A DNA stretch of 41,666 bases from an uncultured Paracoccaceae bacterium (GCA_937895435.1 CALAXT010000040.1:1-41666); one strand, 5' to 3'. Positions 1-9,029 are shown, counted from the stretch's first letter. Numbers and translations: made by a program. The notes: generated from the sequence alone by a model not told the origin.

Positions 1-72
1 TGATCTTGCGGCATGGGGTGCGGCTTTCTGGGCTGGGGGCTTGGCGGACGCATCATGGGGTGGGTTGGGGCT

Positions 73-108
73 GGCTTGGGTTGGGTTGCCCCAAGCCAAG
101 GGGTTTTT
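73..108 (+). terminator. Probable Rho-independent terminator of a gene left of the window
   Basis: An 8-bp perfect stem (GGCTTGGG at 73-80, CCCAAGCC at 90-97) with a 9-nt loop is followed by AAGGGG and five T at 104-108. The T run lies on the plus-strand side, so it would end a plus-strand transcript entering from the left edge, facing the minus-strand hydrolase gene. Positions 1-72 show no recognisable gene. Confidence 0.5.
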
Positions 109-113
109 AAGTT

Positions 114-962
114 TTATTCTGGGTCTGGAATGACGTCTTGGCGCTGCTGGCCCATGCCCTGAACACCCAATTCAACCACATCGCCCGCCTTTAGATAGCG
201 TGGCGGCTTCATCCCCAGCCCCACCCCCGGCGGTGTCCCTGTTGAGATAACATCTCCGGGGTGCAGCGTCATGAATTGGCTAATATGGCTGACAAGATGG
301 GCCACACCAAAAACCATCGTGCGGGTGGATCCATTTTGGACCATTTCGCCATTCACACTGAGCCACAGGTTTAGATCTTGCGGATCAGCGATTTCATCAC
401 GGGTGACAAGCCAAGGACCCAGCTGGCCAAAATTGTCACAACTTTTTCCCTTGGTCCACTGGCCAGAGCGTTCCATTTGAAAGCTACGCTCGCTGACATC
501 ATTGGTAACGGCATAGCCCGCCACATGCGCCATCGCCTGATCTTTGCTAACATATTTGGCACGGGTGCCGATGATAATCGCCAGCTCAACCTCCCAATCG
601 GTTTTGTCGCCACCGCGCGGCAGAATGATCGGGTCGTTTGGGCCACAAATCGCGCTGTTGGCCTTCATAAAAATAATGGGCTCTGCCGGAACGGGAATAC
701 CCGTTTCGGCGGCGTGATCAGAATAGTTCAACCCAACGCAAACAAACTTGCCGATCCCAGCCACACAAGGGCCAAGCCTTGTGTCAGGCGCCACAATTGG
801 CAAAGCACCCGCATCAATGTGTGCCAAGGCGGCAAGCCCCGCGTCTGACAACACATCGCCACCGATATCAGGGATGACGCCAGACAGGTCACGCAGGGTG
901 CCATCGCTGTGCACCATGCCAGGTTTTTCGGCCCCCGTCAGACCATGACGCAAAAGTTTCAT
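114..962 (-). CDS. Fumarylacetoacetate hydrolase (FAH) family protein
   Basis: The 282-residue protein has the two-part FAH-family layout: a small N-terminal domain (about 1-65) and a catalytic beta-roll. The metal-binding acidic residues are visible as E124 and E126 in DWEVE and D155 in TNDVSER, followed by the KGKSCDNFGQLGP loop (about 171-183). Members cleave or hydrate 2-keto acids such as ureidoglycolate, acylpyruvates or 2-keto-3-deoxy sugar acids in the cytosol. Length and motifs are complete. Its start overlaps the stop of the upstream PfkB kinase by 4 bp (ATGA), so the two are probably translated together, which points to sugar-acid or purine-derived carbon catabolism. The exact substrate cannot be read from sequence. 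Confidence 0.85.
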   Translation of the reverse strand: MKLLRHGLTGAEKPGMVHSDGTLRDLSGVIPDIGGDVLSDAGLAALAHIDAGALPIVAPDTRLGPCVAGIGKFVCVGLNYSDHAAETGIPVPAEPIIFMKANSAICGPNDPIILPRGGDKTDWEVELAIIIGTRAKYVSKDQAMAHVAGYAVTNDVSERSFQMERSGQWTKGKSCDNFGQLGPWLVTRDEIADPQDLNLWLSVNGEMVQNGSTRTMVFGVAHLVSHISQFMTLHPGDVISTGTPPGVGLGMKPPRYLKAGDVVELGVQGMGQQRQDVIPDPE

Positions 963-1936
963 TCTTTCCCTCTCAAGCTTTGTTCATCATTCAAAGACCA
1001 CCCCACCTGCGTTAGCAGATGCAAAATTTGATCACGCGCGGGCATGGCCACCGCCGCCCCAGTCTGCGTCACCGCCAACGCAGCAGTCGCCGTGGCAAAG
1101 CGCAGCGCGCCCAAAGGAACAACACCCAAAGACAGCGCGGCAGAAAACCCACCAACAAACGCATCACCCGCCCCAGTGGTATCAACCACATCGCCCGCAT
1201 CAATGGCCGCCACATGCACCGATTGCGTGCCATCATAAAAAAGTGCGCCCCGCGCGCCCAGTGTGATAACAGCAGCGCCAGCACCCGCCCCCACCAGCGC
1301 GCGCGCCGCAGCTTCTGCCTGTGGCAGGGTTGCCACCGGCAATCCGGTCAAAATCTCAGCTTCGGTTTCGTTTGGCATCACAAAATCGCTCAGCCGCAAC
1401 ATTTCGGCCATCGGTGCACAGCTCATATCCGTCGCTGGCGCAGGGTTCAAAACCGTGCGCACCCCCGCAGCGCGGGCAATTTGCAATCCACGCAACGCCG
1501 CACTTAGCGGTTGTTCGCATTGGGTGACAAAAACCGCCGCCCCCGCAATAAGATCAGCACAGGCATCCAAATCGGCTGGGCAGATATCTGCGGCGCTGCC
1601 CGGGCAAACGACGATAGAGTTTTGACCCGTTGCCGCATCAAGCAAGATACACGCAGCCCCCGTCTGTCCACCGGGATCAATTTTGACCGCCGCAGCATTA
1701 ACACCTGCCCTTGCCCAGATCTGATGGGCCATATCGGCAAAGTGGTCGGCCCCCAAACGGGTGATCATATGGGCCGCACCGCCCGCCTTGGCACAGGCCA
1801 CAGCCTGATTGGACCCTTTGCCCCCCGGCCCCATCGTAAAAGACTGCGCCAGAACCGTTTCACCTGCATGAGGTGGGCGCCCCATCCGAAATGCAACATC
1901 GGCAACAAAAACGCCCAAAATCACAGTATCACCCAT
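959..1936 (-). CDS. rbsK: Ribokinase-like PfkB family carbohydrate kinase
   Basis: A 325-residue PfkB-family kinase that transfers phosphate from ATP to the hydroxymethyl group of a sugar, probably ribose or a related pentose. Signature 1 GPGGKGSNQA lies at residues 37-46, the NPAPA and NETE motifs at about 164-168 and 189-192, and signature 2 DTTGAGDAF at 252-260 with catalytic D258. The frame stays open to 2020, but those residues do not look like a kinase N-terminus. The ATG at 1936 puts the first beta strand (VILGVFVADV) at residue 5. The gene lies 43 bp after the LysR gene and overlaps the FAH hydrolase by 4 bp. Ribokinase is the best guess; other PfkB specificities are possible. Confidence 0.8.
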   Translation of the reverse strand: MGDTVILGVFVADVAFRMGRPPHAGETVLAQSFTMGPGGKGSNQAVACAKAGGAAHMITRLGADHFADMAHQIWARAGVNAAAVKIDPGGQTGAACILLDAATGQNSIVVCPGSAADICPADLDACADLIAGAAVFVTQCEQPLSAALRGLQIARAAGVRTVLNPAPATDMSCAPMAEMLRLSDFVMPNETEAEILTGLPVATLPQAEAAARALVGAGAGAAVITLGARGALFYDGTQSVHVAAIDAGDVVDTTGAGDAFVGGFSAALSLGVVPLGALRFATATAALAVTQTGAAVAMPARDQILHLLTQVGWSLNDEQSLRGKE

Positions 1937-1979
1937 CACGGCCCCCGGTTTCTGCGTTGAGTGTGCATTGTCAGATCCA

Positions 1980-2939
1980 TCACCCCGCATCTGGCTCAGC
2001 GATGCGGCGGGCCTCATCAAGCAATGCGCCCAGAACCGGGGTATGGGGTTCGCGATGCGCCACGATCAGCCCAACCAAATGTCGGGCATCCGCAGCCCGT
2101 ATCGGGATTGAGGTCAGGTTTTGCCCCCCCACAACCGCCGGGCTTCTCTGCGCACCTGACATCTTGCCGGCGCGCGGATCGCTCTCTGGATCTGCAGAAA
2201 ACATCTGCGCCAGCTTGACCGGCACGATACTGGCCCAGCGGCCGGTCATCACATGGCTTACCAGTGCAATCATCGAATTGGATTCGACCATCGCATCGGC
2301 CTGCACACCCGCAGTGGCCAAATGCTGGGCAATGATGCGCCGGTTTTGCATGTCTGATGTCAGCAGGCAGAGCGGAACCCCTGCCGCCTCGGCCCATGTG
2401 ACCTCTGACTGGCGCGCAAGGGGGCTGTTGCGATGTACCAGCAAACGATAGGATTCATGATAGATGGGCACAGCGGTCATCCGGCCCAGCGGCTCGTTAT
2501 CCAGATAGGTGATGCCAGCATCCAACTCTAAAGTGTCGATCTGTTGCAAGATCTCACCCGAAGCACGCGACAAGACCGCCACCCGCACATTGGGGTGACG
2601 CTTGGTAAAGGGCTCAACCAATCCAACGACCATCGGCAGCGCCGTGGGAATAACACCAATGCGCAGATTGCCCGACAGCCCCCGACGCGAGGCGCGCATT
2701 TCTTCGCGCATCGTTCGGGTGTCAGACACAATACGCCGGGCCCAATCCAACACGCGCTGCCCCTCAGGGGTCAGCCCCTGAAAGCGTGATCCCCGATAGA
2801 CGAGTTGCACACCCAACTGATCTTCCAGCTTTTTGATCGCCGAGGACAACGTGGGTTGGGTCACACCGCACAGATCGGCGGCCGCACCGAAATGGCGTTC
2901 ATTGGCCAAGGCGATGAACATTTCCAATTTGTCCAGCAC
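1980..2939 (-). CDS. LysR-type transcriptional regulator
   Basis: A LysR regulator of about 319 residues: an N-terminal winged helix-turn-helix (about 2-65, with GVTQPTLSSAIKKLEDQLG as recognition region) and a periplasmic-binding-protein-like effector domain. The frame is open to 3101, but the extra 54 residues are Cys/Trp-rich and foreign to the family. A GTG at 2939 gives the usual LDKLEMF start and has GGGGGA about 7 nt upstream. The DNA-binding part resembles LysR proteins found beside formate dehydrogenase genes in Rhodobacterales (from memory, not searched). It is divergent from the S49 peptidase and 43 bp upstream of the kinase/FAH pair, which it may control. Confidence 0.85.
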   Translation of the reverse strand: MLDKLEMFIALANERHFGAAADLCGVTQPTLSSAIKKLEDQLGVQLVYRGSRFQGLTPEGQRVLDWARRIVSDTRTMREEMRASRRGLSGNLRIGVIPTALPMVVGLVEPFTKRHPNVRVAVLSRASGEILQQIDTLELDAGITYLDNEPLGRMTAVPIYHESYRLLVHRNSPLARQSEVTWAEAAGVPLCLLTSDMQNRRIIAQHLATAGVQADAMVESNSMIALVSHVMTGRWASIVPVKLAQMFSADPESDPRAGKMSGAQRSPAVVGGQNLTSIPIRAADARHLVGLIVAHREPHTPVLGALLDEARRIAEPDAG

Positions 2940-3127
2940 GCGTCTGATCCCCCAGCTGTTGCCCCAGACCCCGATACCCTTGGTGAGACAGATCGCGGCC
3001 TTTGTCGCGCAGTATGGGCCGCGTGCTGTGGGCGTGCAAGCGGCGCATGCCGAAGACCACACCACCAGATCACGCGAAACACCAATGCCGCCTTGTTCCA
3101 AGCCGCGGGGCGCTCTACATATGGGGC

Positions 3128-3922
3128 ATGAAACGATTTATTCCCTTTATGACGCCTGATCCGCTTGTGGCCGTGCTGCGCCTGTCGGGTGTGATTGCCT
3201 CTGGCGCGCGCGGCGGGTTGTCAGATGCCACACTGGCACCGCTGATTGACAAGGCCTTTTCACGCGGCAAACCGGCCGCTGTGGCGCTGGTGATCAATTC
3301 ACCGGGCGGCGCGCCGGTGCAAACCGCGCTGATCGCCGCACGCATTCGCAGACTGGCTGACGAAAAACAGGTGCCAGTGCATGCCTTTGTCGAAGATGTC
3401 GCTGCGTCGGGCGGGTATTGGCTGGCGACTGCCGCTGATCAGATTTGGGCTGATGACAGCTCAGTTCTGGGATCAATCGGGGTGATATCGGCGGGGTTCG
3501 GCTTTCACGAACTGTTGGCCCGCCAAGGGGTCGAGCGGCGGGTGCATACCGCAGGGCAATCCAAAAGCTTTATGGATCCGTTTTTGCCCGAAAAACCTGA
3601 AGACGTCGTTCGGCTAAAAGCGTTGCAAGAGCCCATTCACCAAAGCTTTATCGCCCAAGTCAAAGCCCGGCGCGGCACACGTCTGACAGATGCAGATTTG
3701 TTCACCGGCGATATCTGGGTGGGCGCGCAAGCGGTAAAGGTCGGGCTGGCTGACGGCATTGGGCATTTAGAGCCAAAGATGAAAGAGATTTTTGGCCCCA
3801 AAGTGCGATTTGTGCCCTATGGCGTTAAACGTGGATTGCTACAACGCTTTGGGCTGAAAACGTTGTCACAAACGCTTGACCATGTGGAAGACCGCGCGCT
3901 TTGGGCGCGGTTTGGGCTTTGA
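3128..3922 (+). CDS. S49 family signal-peptide-peptidase-like serine protease (SppA/SohB type)
   Basis: A 264-residue short-form S49 peptidase. NSPGG is at 57-61. The nucleophile is S94 in VAASGGYWLA, and the SKSFMDPF segment carries K146 at the expected place of the catalytic Lys, giving the Ser-Lys dyad of bacterial SppA. There is no clear signal peptide; the N-terminus is short and only weakly hydrophobic, so membrane attachment is uncertain. The ATG at 3128 is chosen because the 42 residues before it in the open frame are basic and unlike the family. It is followed after 1 bp by a small membrane protein and then an SDR, a likely plus-strand operon. Family members degrade signal peptides or small membrane proteins. 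Confidence 0.85.
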   Translation: MKRFIPFMTPDPLVAVLRLSGVIASGARGGLSDATLAPLIDKAFSRGKPAAVALVINSPGGAPVQTALIAARIRRLADEKQVPVHAFVEDVAASGGYWLATAADQIWADDSSVLGSIGVISAGFGFHELLARQGVERRVHTAGQSKSFMDPFLPEKPEDVVRLKALQEPIHQSFIAQVKARRGTRLTDADLFTGDIWVGAQAVKVGLADGIGHLEPKMKEIFGPKVRFVPYGVKRGLLQRFGLKTLSQTLDHVEDRALWARFGL

Positions 3923-3923
3923 G

Positions 3924-4121
3924 ATGATGATAAAAATTGTCAGCCTGTTTCTGATTGCGATGGTGGCGCTGGGGCTGTTTGGTGGGTTTCGTAAACTGGG
4001 CACGAAGAAAACGCCGCCAAAGCGGCCAAACCCGTTGCCAAAGCCTGCTTTGTGTTCCGAGTGCGGTGCGCCGGTCGCAGGCACCAAGCCCTGCCCTTGC
4101 CAAACGCCCCCTGCGGGCTAA
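3924..4121 (+). CDS. Small membrane protein with a four-cysteine zinc-ribbon-like tail
   Basis: A 65-residue protein starting one base after the S49 peptidase stop. Residues 3-21 form one hydrophobic helix. A Lys/Pro-rich linker follows, then CSECGAPVAGTKPCPC with C44, C47, C57 and C59, which looks like a minimal zinc-binding knuckle facing the cytoplasm. I recognise no named family. Tight spacing behind the peptidase suggests co-translation and perhaps a shared membrane-quality-control role, but that is inference. Codon use matches the neighbours. Confidence 0.65.
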   Translation: MMIKIVSLFLIAMVALGLFGGFRKLGTKKTPPKRPNPLPKPALCSECGAPVAGTKPCPCQTPPAG

Positions 4122-4169
4122 GCCTGAGCTGTACGCTGCACACACATGCGACAGGGAACAGGTGAGCCG

Positions 4170-4976
4170 ATGACCAACACACAGACCCCCGCCCCAAAAG
4201 GCCGGGCCCTAGTAACCGGCGCAGGCAAACGGCTTGGCCGGGCTATGGCGCTTTATTTGGGCCAACGCGGCTATGATGTGGCCGTCCACTACGCCACAGC
4301 CCAATCACAAGCCGAGGCCGTTGCGGCAGAGATCCGTGGCATGGGGCGCAAAGCAGTGGCCCTGCCTGCCGATTTGCTAGATGAAACACAAACAAGCGCA
4401 CTGGTGGGCCAAGCCCATACGGCCCTTGGTGGTCCTTTGACCGTTTTAATCAATAATGCGTCAATTTTTGAATATGACACATTAGACAGTGCCAGCCTTG
4501 AAAGCTGGGATCGTCATATCGGCTCAAACCTGCGTGCACCATTTGTCTTAACCCAACACTTTGCCAAATCAGTGCCCGAGGCCGCAGTTGACGCGCAGGG
4601 TGAACCGATCGCGACAGGGTTGATTGTAAACATGATTGATCAGCGTGTACGTAAACTCACGCCAGAATTCATGACCTATACCTTGGCCAAAATGGGACTT
4701 TGGGCGCTGACGCAAACGGCCGCCCAAGCGCTGGCCCCGCGCATTCGCGTTAACGCGATCGCCCCTGGCCCAACCATGCAAGGTGCGCGTCAATCCGACA
4801 ACCATTTTGCACGGCAACGCGCGGGCACCGTTCTGCAACGCGGCGCAAACCCAGAAGATATTACCGCAGCCCTTGGCTATTTATTGGATGCCCCTGCGGT
4901 CACGGGGCAACTTTTTTGCGTTGATGGTGGCCAGCATCTGGGCTGGAAAACCCCCGATATTGTAGGCGTCGAATAG
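4170..4976 (+). CDS. SDR oxidoreductase resembling pteridine reductase / FolM
   Basis: A 268-residue short-chain dehydrogenase/reductase. The nucleotide-binding TGAGKRLGRA motif (16-25) carries the Arg typical of pteridine reductases, NNAS is at 95-98, and the active site reads D157...Y170-x3-K174. Classical SDRs have Ser where this protein has Asp; Asp-Tyr-Lys is the arrangement in trypanosomatid PTR1 and related bacterial dihydromonapterin/dihydrofolate reductases. It therefore probably reduces a pterin with NADPH. The ATG at 4170 is preferred over one at 4146 because the family begins shortly before the first beta strand. It follows the S49 peptidase pair in the same direction. Confidence 0.8.
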   Translation: MTNTQTPAPKGRALVTGAGKRLGRAMALYLGQRGYDVAVHYATAQSQAEAVAAEIRGMGRKAVALPADLLDETQTSALVGQAHTALGGPLTVLINNASIFEYDTLDSASLESWDRHIGSNLRAPFVLTQHFAKSVPEAAVDAQGEPIATGLIVNMIDQRVRKLTPEFMTYTLAKMGLWALTQTAAQALAPRIRVNAIAPGPTMQGARQSDNHFARQRAGTVLQRGANPEDITAALGYLLDAPAVTGQLFCVDGGQHLGWKTPDIVGVE

Positions 4977-5285
4977 CTGCAAGGCGCGGAAAGTGGTTAT
5001 CAAAAGGTAAAGTTATCCACCAGCGCGGTAAGCTTTAGAAATCTGTTACGAAAATGTCTTTGAAATCAGCGATTTATTAGGCATATTTAATTTGTATCTT
5101 AAAATCAATGGGTTACCTAAGTGCTCAAAAAATAGGCAAATTGATCAAACCGGCTGTAATCATAGGAAATTCGTTGCCACCCAAGATGTTCTCAACAAAC
5201 TTATCCACAGAAACGGTGGAGATGTTTTCCCTTGCCCATGGGGCCGCAACCGTGCAGGCCAAGAGAGAATCACGATACCAAAATC
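4977..5285. other. A+T-rich intergenic region with DnaA-box-like sites
   Basis: These 309 bp hold no convincing gene. The middle (about 5035-5165) is clearly A+T-richer than the surroundings. TTATCCACC lies at 5013-5021 and a perfect DnaA-box consensus TTATCCACA at 5201-5209; a weaker TTATCAAAA is at 4997-5005. It is the leader and promoter region of uvrC. The short open frames here lack family-like sequence or good ribosome-binding sites. Confidence 0.45.
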
Positions 5286-7196
5286 ATGAATGACGATTCG
5301 CAAATCTCGCCTCAGACCGCTGCCCCCGATTCAAATAATTTGGGGGCCGCACCGCTGAAAGGCCACGCGCTGATCCACGCGCAACTTGCAACGCTTGACA
5401 GCGCGCCGGGCGTCTACCGCATGCTTGATGCCGAAGCACGGGTGCTTTACGTGGGCAAGGCGCGCAATCTGCGCAAACGGGTTGCAAACTATGCCAAACC
5501 CACCGGCCATTCGGGACGCATTGCCCGGATGATCGAAGAAACCACGCAGATGATGTTTTTGACCACACGCACAGAAACAGAAGCGCTGTTGTTAGAACAA
5601 AACTTAATTAAACAGTTAAAGCCACGCTATAACGTGCTGCTACGTGATGACAAATCCTTTCCCAATATTCTGGTGGCCAAAGACCATCCCTTTGCCAAAA
5701 TCGTAAAACACCGCGGGCGCAAAACGGAAAAAGGCAGCTATTTCGGCCCATTTGCCTCGGCTGGGGCTGTCAATCGCACGCTGACACAGTTGCAGCGGGT
5801 GTTTCAGCTGCGCACCTGTTCAGATGTCACATTCCAAAGCCGCACCCGCCCCTGCCTGCTGCATCAAATCAAACGCTGCACAGCCCCCTGCACCGGGTTG
5901 ATCAATCAGGCTGATTATGGGGCGCTGGTGGCCGATGCCGAACGGTTTTTGTCAGGGCGCAGCACATCGGTTCAGGCGGATTTGGCCCGTGAAATGGCAG
6001 TTGCGTCTGACGCAATGGAATTTGAACGCGCCGCCGCTTTGCGCGACAGGATCCGGGCGCTGACACAGGTGCAAAGCGTCCAAGGCATCAACCCGCGTGG
6101 TGTCCCCGAGGCAGATGTGATCGCGCTGCATCTCGAAGGTGGACAGGCCTGTGTGCAGGTATTTTTCATCCGCGCCAACCAAAGCTGGGGCAACCGCGAT
6201 TTCTACCCCCGCACCGGGTCTGGCGCCGAAGAACCCGAGATTCTTGAGGCATTTTTAGGCCAGTTCTATGATGATAAAACTCCACCACGGCTGATTTTGC
6301 TGTCACATGCGATTGAAAATGCGGATTTGATGGGGCAACTGCTGTCAGACCGGGCAGGGCGCAAGGTGGAATTGGCGGTGCCCCAGCGCGGCGAAAAGGC
6401 TGATTTGCTGGAAAATGCAGCGCGCAATGCCCGCGAAAGCTTGGCGCGCAAACTGGCTGAAAGCGCATCGCAATCGCGGCTGCTGTCAGAGCTTGCACGC
6501 GCCTTTGATCTTGAATCCCCCCCCCGCCGGATTGAGGTGTATGACAACAGCCACATTCAGGGCAGTGATGCGGTTGGCGGTATGATCGTGGCTGGACCCG
6601 AGGGGTTTTTGAAAAGCCAATATCGCAAATTTAACATTCGTGGCGAAAACCTGACGCCGGGCGATGATTTTGGCATGATGCGCGAAATGCTCACCCGCCG
6701 GTTCGAACGTCTGCTGCGCGAAGACCCAGACCGCGAAAGCGAGCACTGGCCCGATCTTTTGCTGATTGATGGCGGTGCTGGCCAAGTATCAGCGGTGACT
6801 GATATCCTTGGGGCCCTGGGCTTGGATGATTTGCCGATGGTGGGTGTCGCCAAAGGTGTTGACCGTGATGCCGGCAAAGAAGAATTTCACCGCCCCGGAA
6901 AACCAGTTTTTGCCCTGCGCCATAACGACCCAGTGCTTTATTTCGTGCAGCGCTTGCGCGATGAGGCTCACCGTTGGGCGATTGGTGCGCATCGGGCCAA
7001 ACGATCCAAGGCCATTACAGTGACGCCGCTTGATGAAATCGCGGGCGTGGGGGCCGCACGTAAACGCGCGCTGCTGGCCCATTTCGGCTCGGCCAAGGCG
7101 GTCAGCCGCGCGGGATTGCCAGATTTGATGGCGGTTGAGGGCATATCACAGGCCATGGCGCAGACGATCCATGATTTCTTTAACGCCAAGTCATAA
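5286..7196 (+). CDS. uvrC: Excinuclease ABC subunit C (UvrC)
   Basis: UvrC makes both incisions around DNA lesions in nucleotide excision repair after loading by UvrA/UvrB. The 636-residue protein has the N-terminal GIY-YIG nuclease (about 38-115, with [17 protein letters not shown] and catalytic E105), a cysteine cluster C178/C190/C198/C202 whose 12-8-4 spacing matches the iron-sulfur cysteines known in E. coli UvrC, a UVR motif that binds UvrB (about 230-265), the RNase-H-like second nuclease ([23 protein letters not shown]) and tandem HhH motifs at the C-terminus. Length is normal. The ATG at 5286 is preferred; the 18 residues before it are not family-like. A 9-C homopolymer lies at 6517-6525. 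pgsA-moaD-moaE follow in the same direction. Confidence 0.97.
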   Translation: MNDDSQISPQTAAPDSNNLGAAPLKGHALIHAQLATLDSAPGVYRMLDAEARVLYVGKARNLRKRVANYAKPTGHSGRIARMIEETTQMMFLTTRTETEALLLEQNLIKQLKPRYNVLLRDDKSFPNILVAKDHPFAKIVKHRGRKTEKGSYFGPFASAGAVNRTLTQLQRVFQLRTCSDVTFQSRTRPCLLHQIKRCTAPCTGLINQADYGALVADAERFLSGRSTSVQADLAREMAVASDAMEFERAAALRDRIRALTQVQSVQGINPRGVPEADVIALHLEGGQACVQVFFIRANQSWGNRDFYPRTGSGAEEPEILEAFLGQFYDDKTPPRLILLSHAIENADLMGQLLSDRAGRKVELAVPQRGEKADLLENAARNARESLARKLAESASQSRLLSELARAFDLESPPRRIEVYDNSHIQGSDAVGGMIVAGPEGFLKSQYRKFNIRGENLTPGDDFGMMREMLTRRFERLLREDPDRESEHWPDLLLIDGGAGQVSAVTDILGALGLDDLPMVGVAKGVDRDAGKEEFHRPGKPVFALRHNDPVLYFVQRLRDEAHRWAIGAHRAKRSKAITVTPLDEIAGVGAARKRALLAHFGSAKAVSRAGLPDLMAVEGISQAMAQTIHDFFNAKS

Positions 7197-7280
7197 TCCC
7201 CCAATAGTGCGTCATCTTCTGACACGATTTCGGTTGAAATGCCCTTTCCACCACCCCTGCAAATCCGATAGGCAAGGGAT

Positions 7281-7949
7281 ATGAAATGGACATTGCCAAA
7301 CACGCTGACAATTCTGCGCCTGCTGGCCGCGCCAGGCGTCGTGGTGATGTTTTTTTCATTCCACCGCCCCATGGCCGATTGGTTTGCCTTGGCGCTGTTT
7401 GTCGGGGCGGCGATTACAGATTTCTTTGACGGCTATCTGGCCCGCCTGTGGAAACAGGAATCAAAGTTTGGCGCGATGATGGACCCAATCGCCGACAAGG
7501 CGATGGTTGTGATCGCGATCATGGTGATCACCGGGTATTCTGGCATGAATCCTTGGCTTATCCTGCCTGCCACGATTATTTTATTTCGTGAGGTTGGGGT
7601 GTCTGGCTTGCGCGAATTCTTGGGTGACAAAGCGCGCCTTTTGCAGGTCACGCGGCTGGCAAAATGGAAAACCACCGCGCAGATGGTCGCGATTGCGGTG
7701 CTATTTCTGGGCACGGGACTTGAACATCTGGAAGGCATCGCCCGCCAAGGCATGACCCCCGATCAATACGCCGAGGCCGTCAGCGCCGGTCTGGCCGACC
7801 CGATCCGCAGCTGTGGCGCACGTGGATGTTCGTCTTTGGCGACCCTAATAGGTTTGGCGCTGATCTGGGTTGCAGCGGCTTTGACCGCACTGACTGGGTG
7901 GGATTACTTTCGCAAATCGCTGCCATATCTGAGGGATGAGCGCACATGA
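7281..7949 (+). CDS. pgsA: CDP-diacylglycerol-glycerol-3-phosphate 3-phosphatidyltransferase
   Basis: An inner-membrane enzyme of 222 residues that joins CDP-diacylglycerol and glycerol-3-phosphate, the committed step to phosphatidylglycerol. The CDP-alcohol phosphotransferase signature is complete: D47, D50-G51, A54-R55, G64, D68 and D72. Five to six hydrophobic helices surround it. An insert of about 25 residues (about 160-185, including IRSCGARGCSS) separates the last two helices. The gene begins 84 bp after uvrC and its stop overlaps the moaD start by 4 bp (ATGA), indicating coupled translation. Confidence 0.93.
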   Translation: MKWTLPNTLTILRLLAAPGVVVMFFSFHRPMADWFALALFVGAAITDFFDGYLARLWKQESKFGAMMDPIADKAMVVIAIMVITGYSGMNPWLILPATIILFREVGVSGLREFLGDKARLLQVTRLAKWKTTAQMVAIAVLFLGTGLEHLEGIARQGMTPDQYAEAVSAGLADPIRSCGARGCSSLATLIGLALIWVAAALTALTGWDYFRKSLPYLRDERT

Positions 7950-8194
7950 TCAATGTTTTGTATTTCGCATGGCTGCGCGAACGGATTGGTGTGGCCTCGG
8001 AACAGGTGGAAACGCAGGCCAAAACCGTCGCCGACTTGGTTGCCGAATTGTGTGCACGCGATGAACGCTATGCCGTTGCTTTTGAAGACCTTGGTGCGCT
8101 GCGCGTGGCGCTTGATCAAGATTTGGCAGAGTTTGATGCCCCGCTTGCGGGCGTGCGCGAGGTTGCGTTTTTTCCACCAATGACGGGGGGGTGA
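7946..8194 (+). CDS. moaD: Molybdopterin synthase sulfur-carrier subunit
   Basis: An 82-residue ubiquitin-fold protein ending in the diagnostic Gly-Gly (FFPPMTGG). After adenylation and thiocarboxylation of the last Gly it donates sulfur to cyclic pyranopterin monophosphate in MoaE. Length is normal (about 80). It overlaps pgsA by 4 bp and is followed 3 bp later by moaE, so the two synthase subunits should be made together. Confidence 0.93.
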   Translation: MINVLYFAWLRERIGVASEQVETQAKTVADLVAELCARDERYAVAFEDLGALRVALDQDLAEFDAPLAGVREVAFFPPMTGG

Positions 8195-8197
8195 TCA

Positions 8198-8638
8198 ATG
8201 GTCATCCGCGTCGAAAGCGCCCCGTTTGATTTCACCACTGAGGCTGGCGCCTTTGGTGCTGGGCGCCACGACATTGGCGCTATTGTCACCTTTTGCGGGA
8301 TTGTGCGCGACCTGACAGGTGATCTGCAGGCGATGCAGATTGAACATTACCCCGGCATGACCGAACGCGCCTTAATGAAAATCGAGGCCGAGGCCACCGC
8401 CCGTTGGCAATTGGCCGACAGTCTGATCATTCACCGCTTTGGACTGATGCGCCCGGGTGAGACAATCATGATGGTGGCCACTGCCGCTGCCCATCGCGCC
8501 GATGCCTTTGCCGCGGCAGAATTTTTGATGGATTATTTAAAATCTCGCGCGCCGTTCTGGAAAAAAGAACAAAGCCGCGGCGGTGAAACTTGGGTCGCCG
8601 CAAAAGCAGAAGATGAGGCCGCATTAACGCGCTGGTAG
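8198..8638 (+). CDS. moaE: Molybdopterin synthase catalytic subunit
   Basis: A 146-residue MoaE, the large subunit of the MoaD2-MoaE2 synthase that converts cyclic pyranopterin monophosphate to molybdopterin. Expected catalytic-site features are H99-R100 in AAHRADAF and the lysine-rich loop LKSRAPFWKKE, with K115 and K122 matching the two essential lysines of E. coli MoaE. It is directly downstream of moaD and closes the uvrC-pgsA-moaDE group. A minus-strand gene converges on it 4 bp later with no obvious terminator. Confidence 0.93.
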   Translation: MVIRVESAPFDFTTEAGAFGAGRHDIGAIVTFCGIVRDLTGDLQAMQIEHYPGMTERALMKIEAEATARWQLADSLIIHRFGLMRPGETIMMVATAAAHRADAFAAAEFLMDYLKSRAPFWKKEQSRGGETWVAAKAEDEAALTRW

Positions 8639-8642
8639 CGCG

Positions 8643-9029
8643 CTATTTCTGGCCAGTACCGGGCATATCTTTGATGTCTGAGGGATCATTTCTGTCTGTT
8701 CCGCCCACACCTTTTTTAGCGTTTTCAAGGGCTTCATTCTCCCCTGTGGCCCCGTCACGCAGGGGCATGGAAGTGCGCAAATTGGCCAGATCGGCGCGGG
8801 CTGCGCGCAATTCGGCCAACAGCTCTGCTTCACGCTGATCAAGAAACGCGACCGCCTGATCACGCAACTCTTCCGCCTCATGCAGGTCATGGGCCATGCG
8901 TTCCAGTTCCGTCGCCTGATCAGCGCTGATCCGGGTAAAGCGATGCACCACCCAATGGGCAAACCATCCCAAACCAAAGGCCACGAAAAGAATGATCGCA
9001 GTGACAATCAGAAGTTCTGTGCGGTTCAT
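8643..9029 (-). CDS. Single-TM coiled-coil membrane protein of unknown function
   Basis: A 128-residue protein with an N-terminal membrane helix (about 6-28) and a charged heptad-like region (about 36-90, rich in Ala, Glu, Leu and Arg) expected to form a coiled coil on the cytoplasmic side. The C-terminal 35 residues are low complexity. I recognise no family. The membrane-anchored coiled-coil design is like small envelope scaffolds. It lies 55 bp downstream of the OmpA-domain gene in the same direction and may be co-transcribed with it. Confidence 0.6.
   Translation of the reverse strand: MNRTELLIVTAIILFVAFGLGWFAHWVVHRFTRISADQATELERMAHDLHEAEELRDQAVAFLDQREAELLAELRAARADLANLRTSMPLRDGATGENEALENAKKGVGGTDRNDPSDIKDMPGTGQK

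Noticed and set aside
2940-3101. Longer LysR protein beginning at 3101
   Set aside because: The extra 54 residues are Cys/Trp/Ala-rich and unlike LysR N-termini; the GTG at 2939 has a good ribosome-binding site and family-like start.
5086-5106. CtrA site from two TTAA half-sites around 5090-5104
   Set aside because: The spacer is 8 bp, not the 7 bp of the CtrA consensus.
4977-5285. Calling this gap the chromosomal origin
   Set aside because: Only one perfect and two imperfect boxes, no origin-associated genes nearby; kept only as a finding to test.
5092-5293. Small open frames between the SDR gene and uvrC
   Set aside because: No family-like sequence, no convincing ribosome-binding site, and they overlap the DnaA-box region and the uvrC start.
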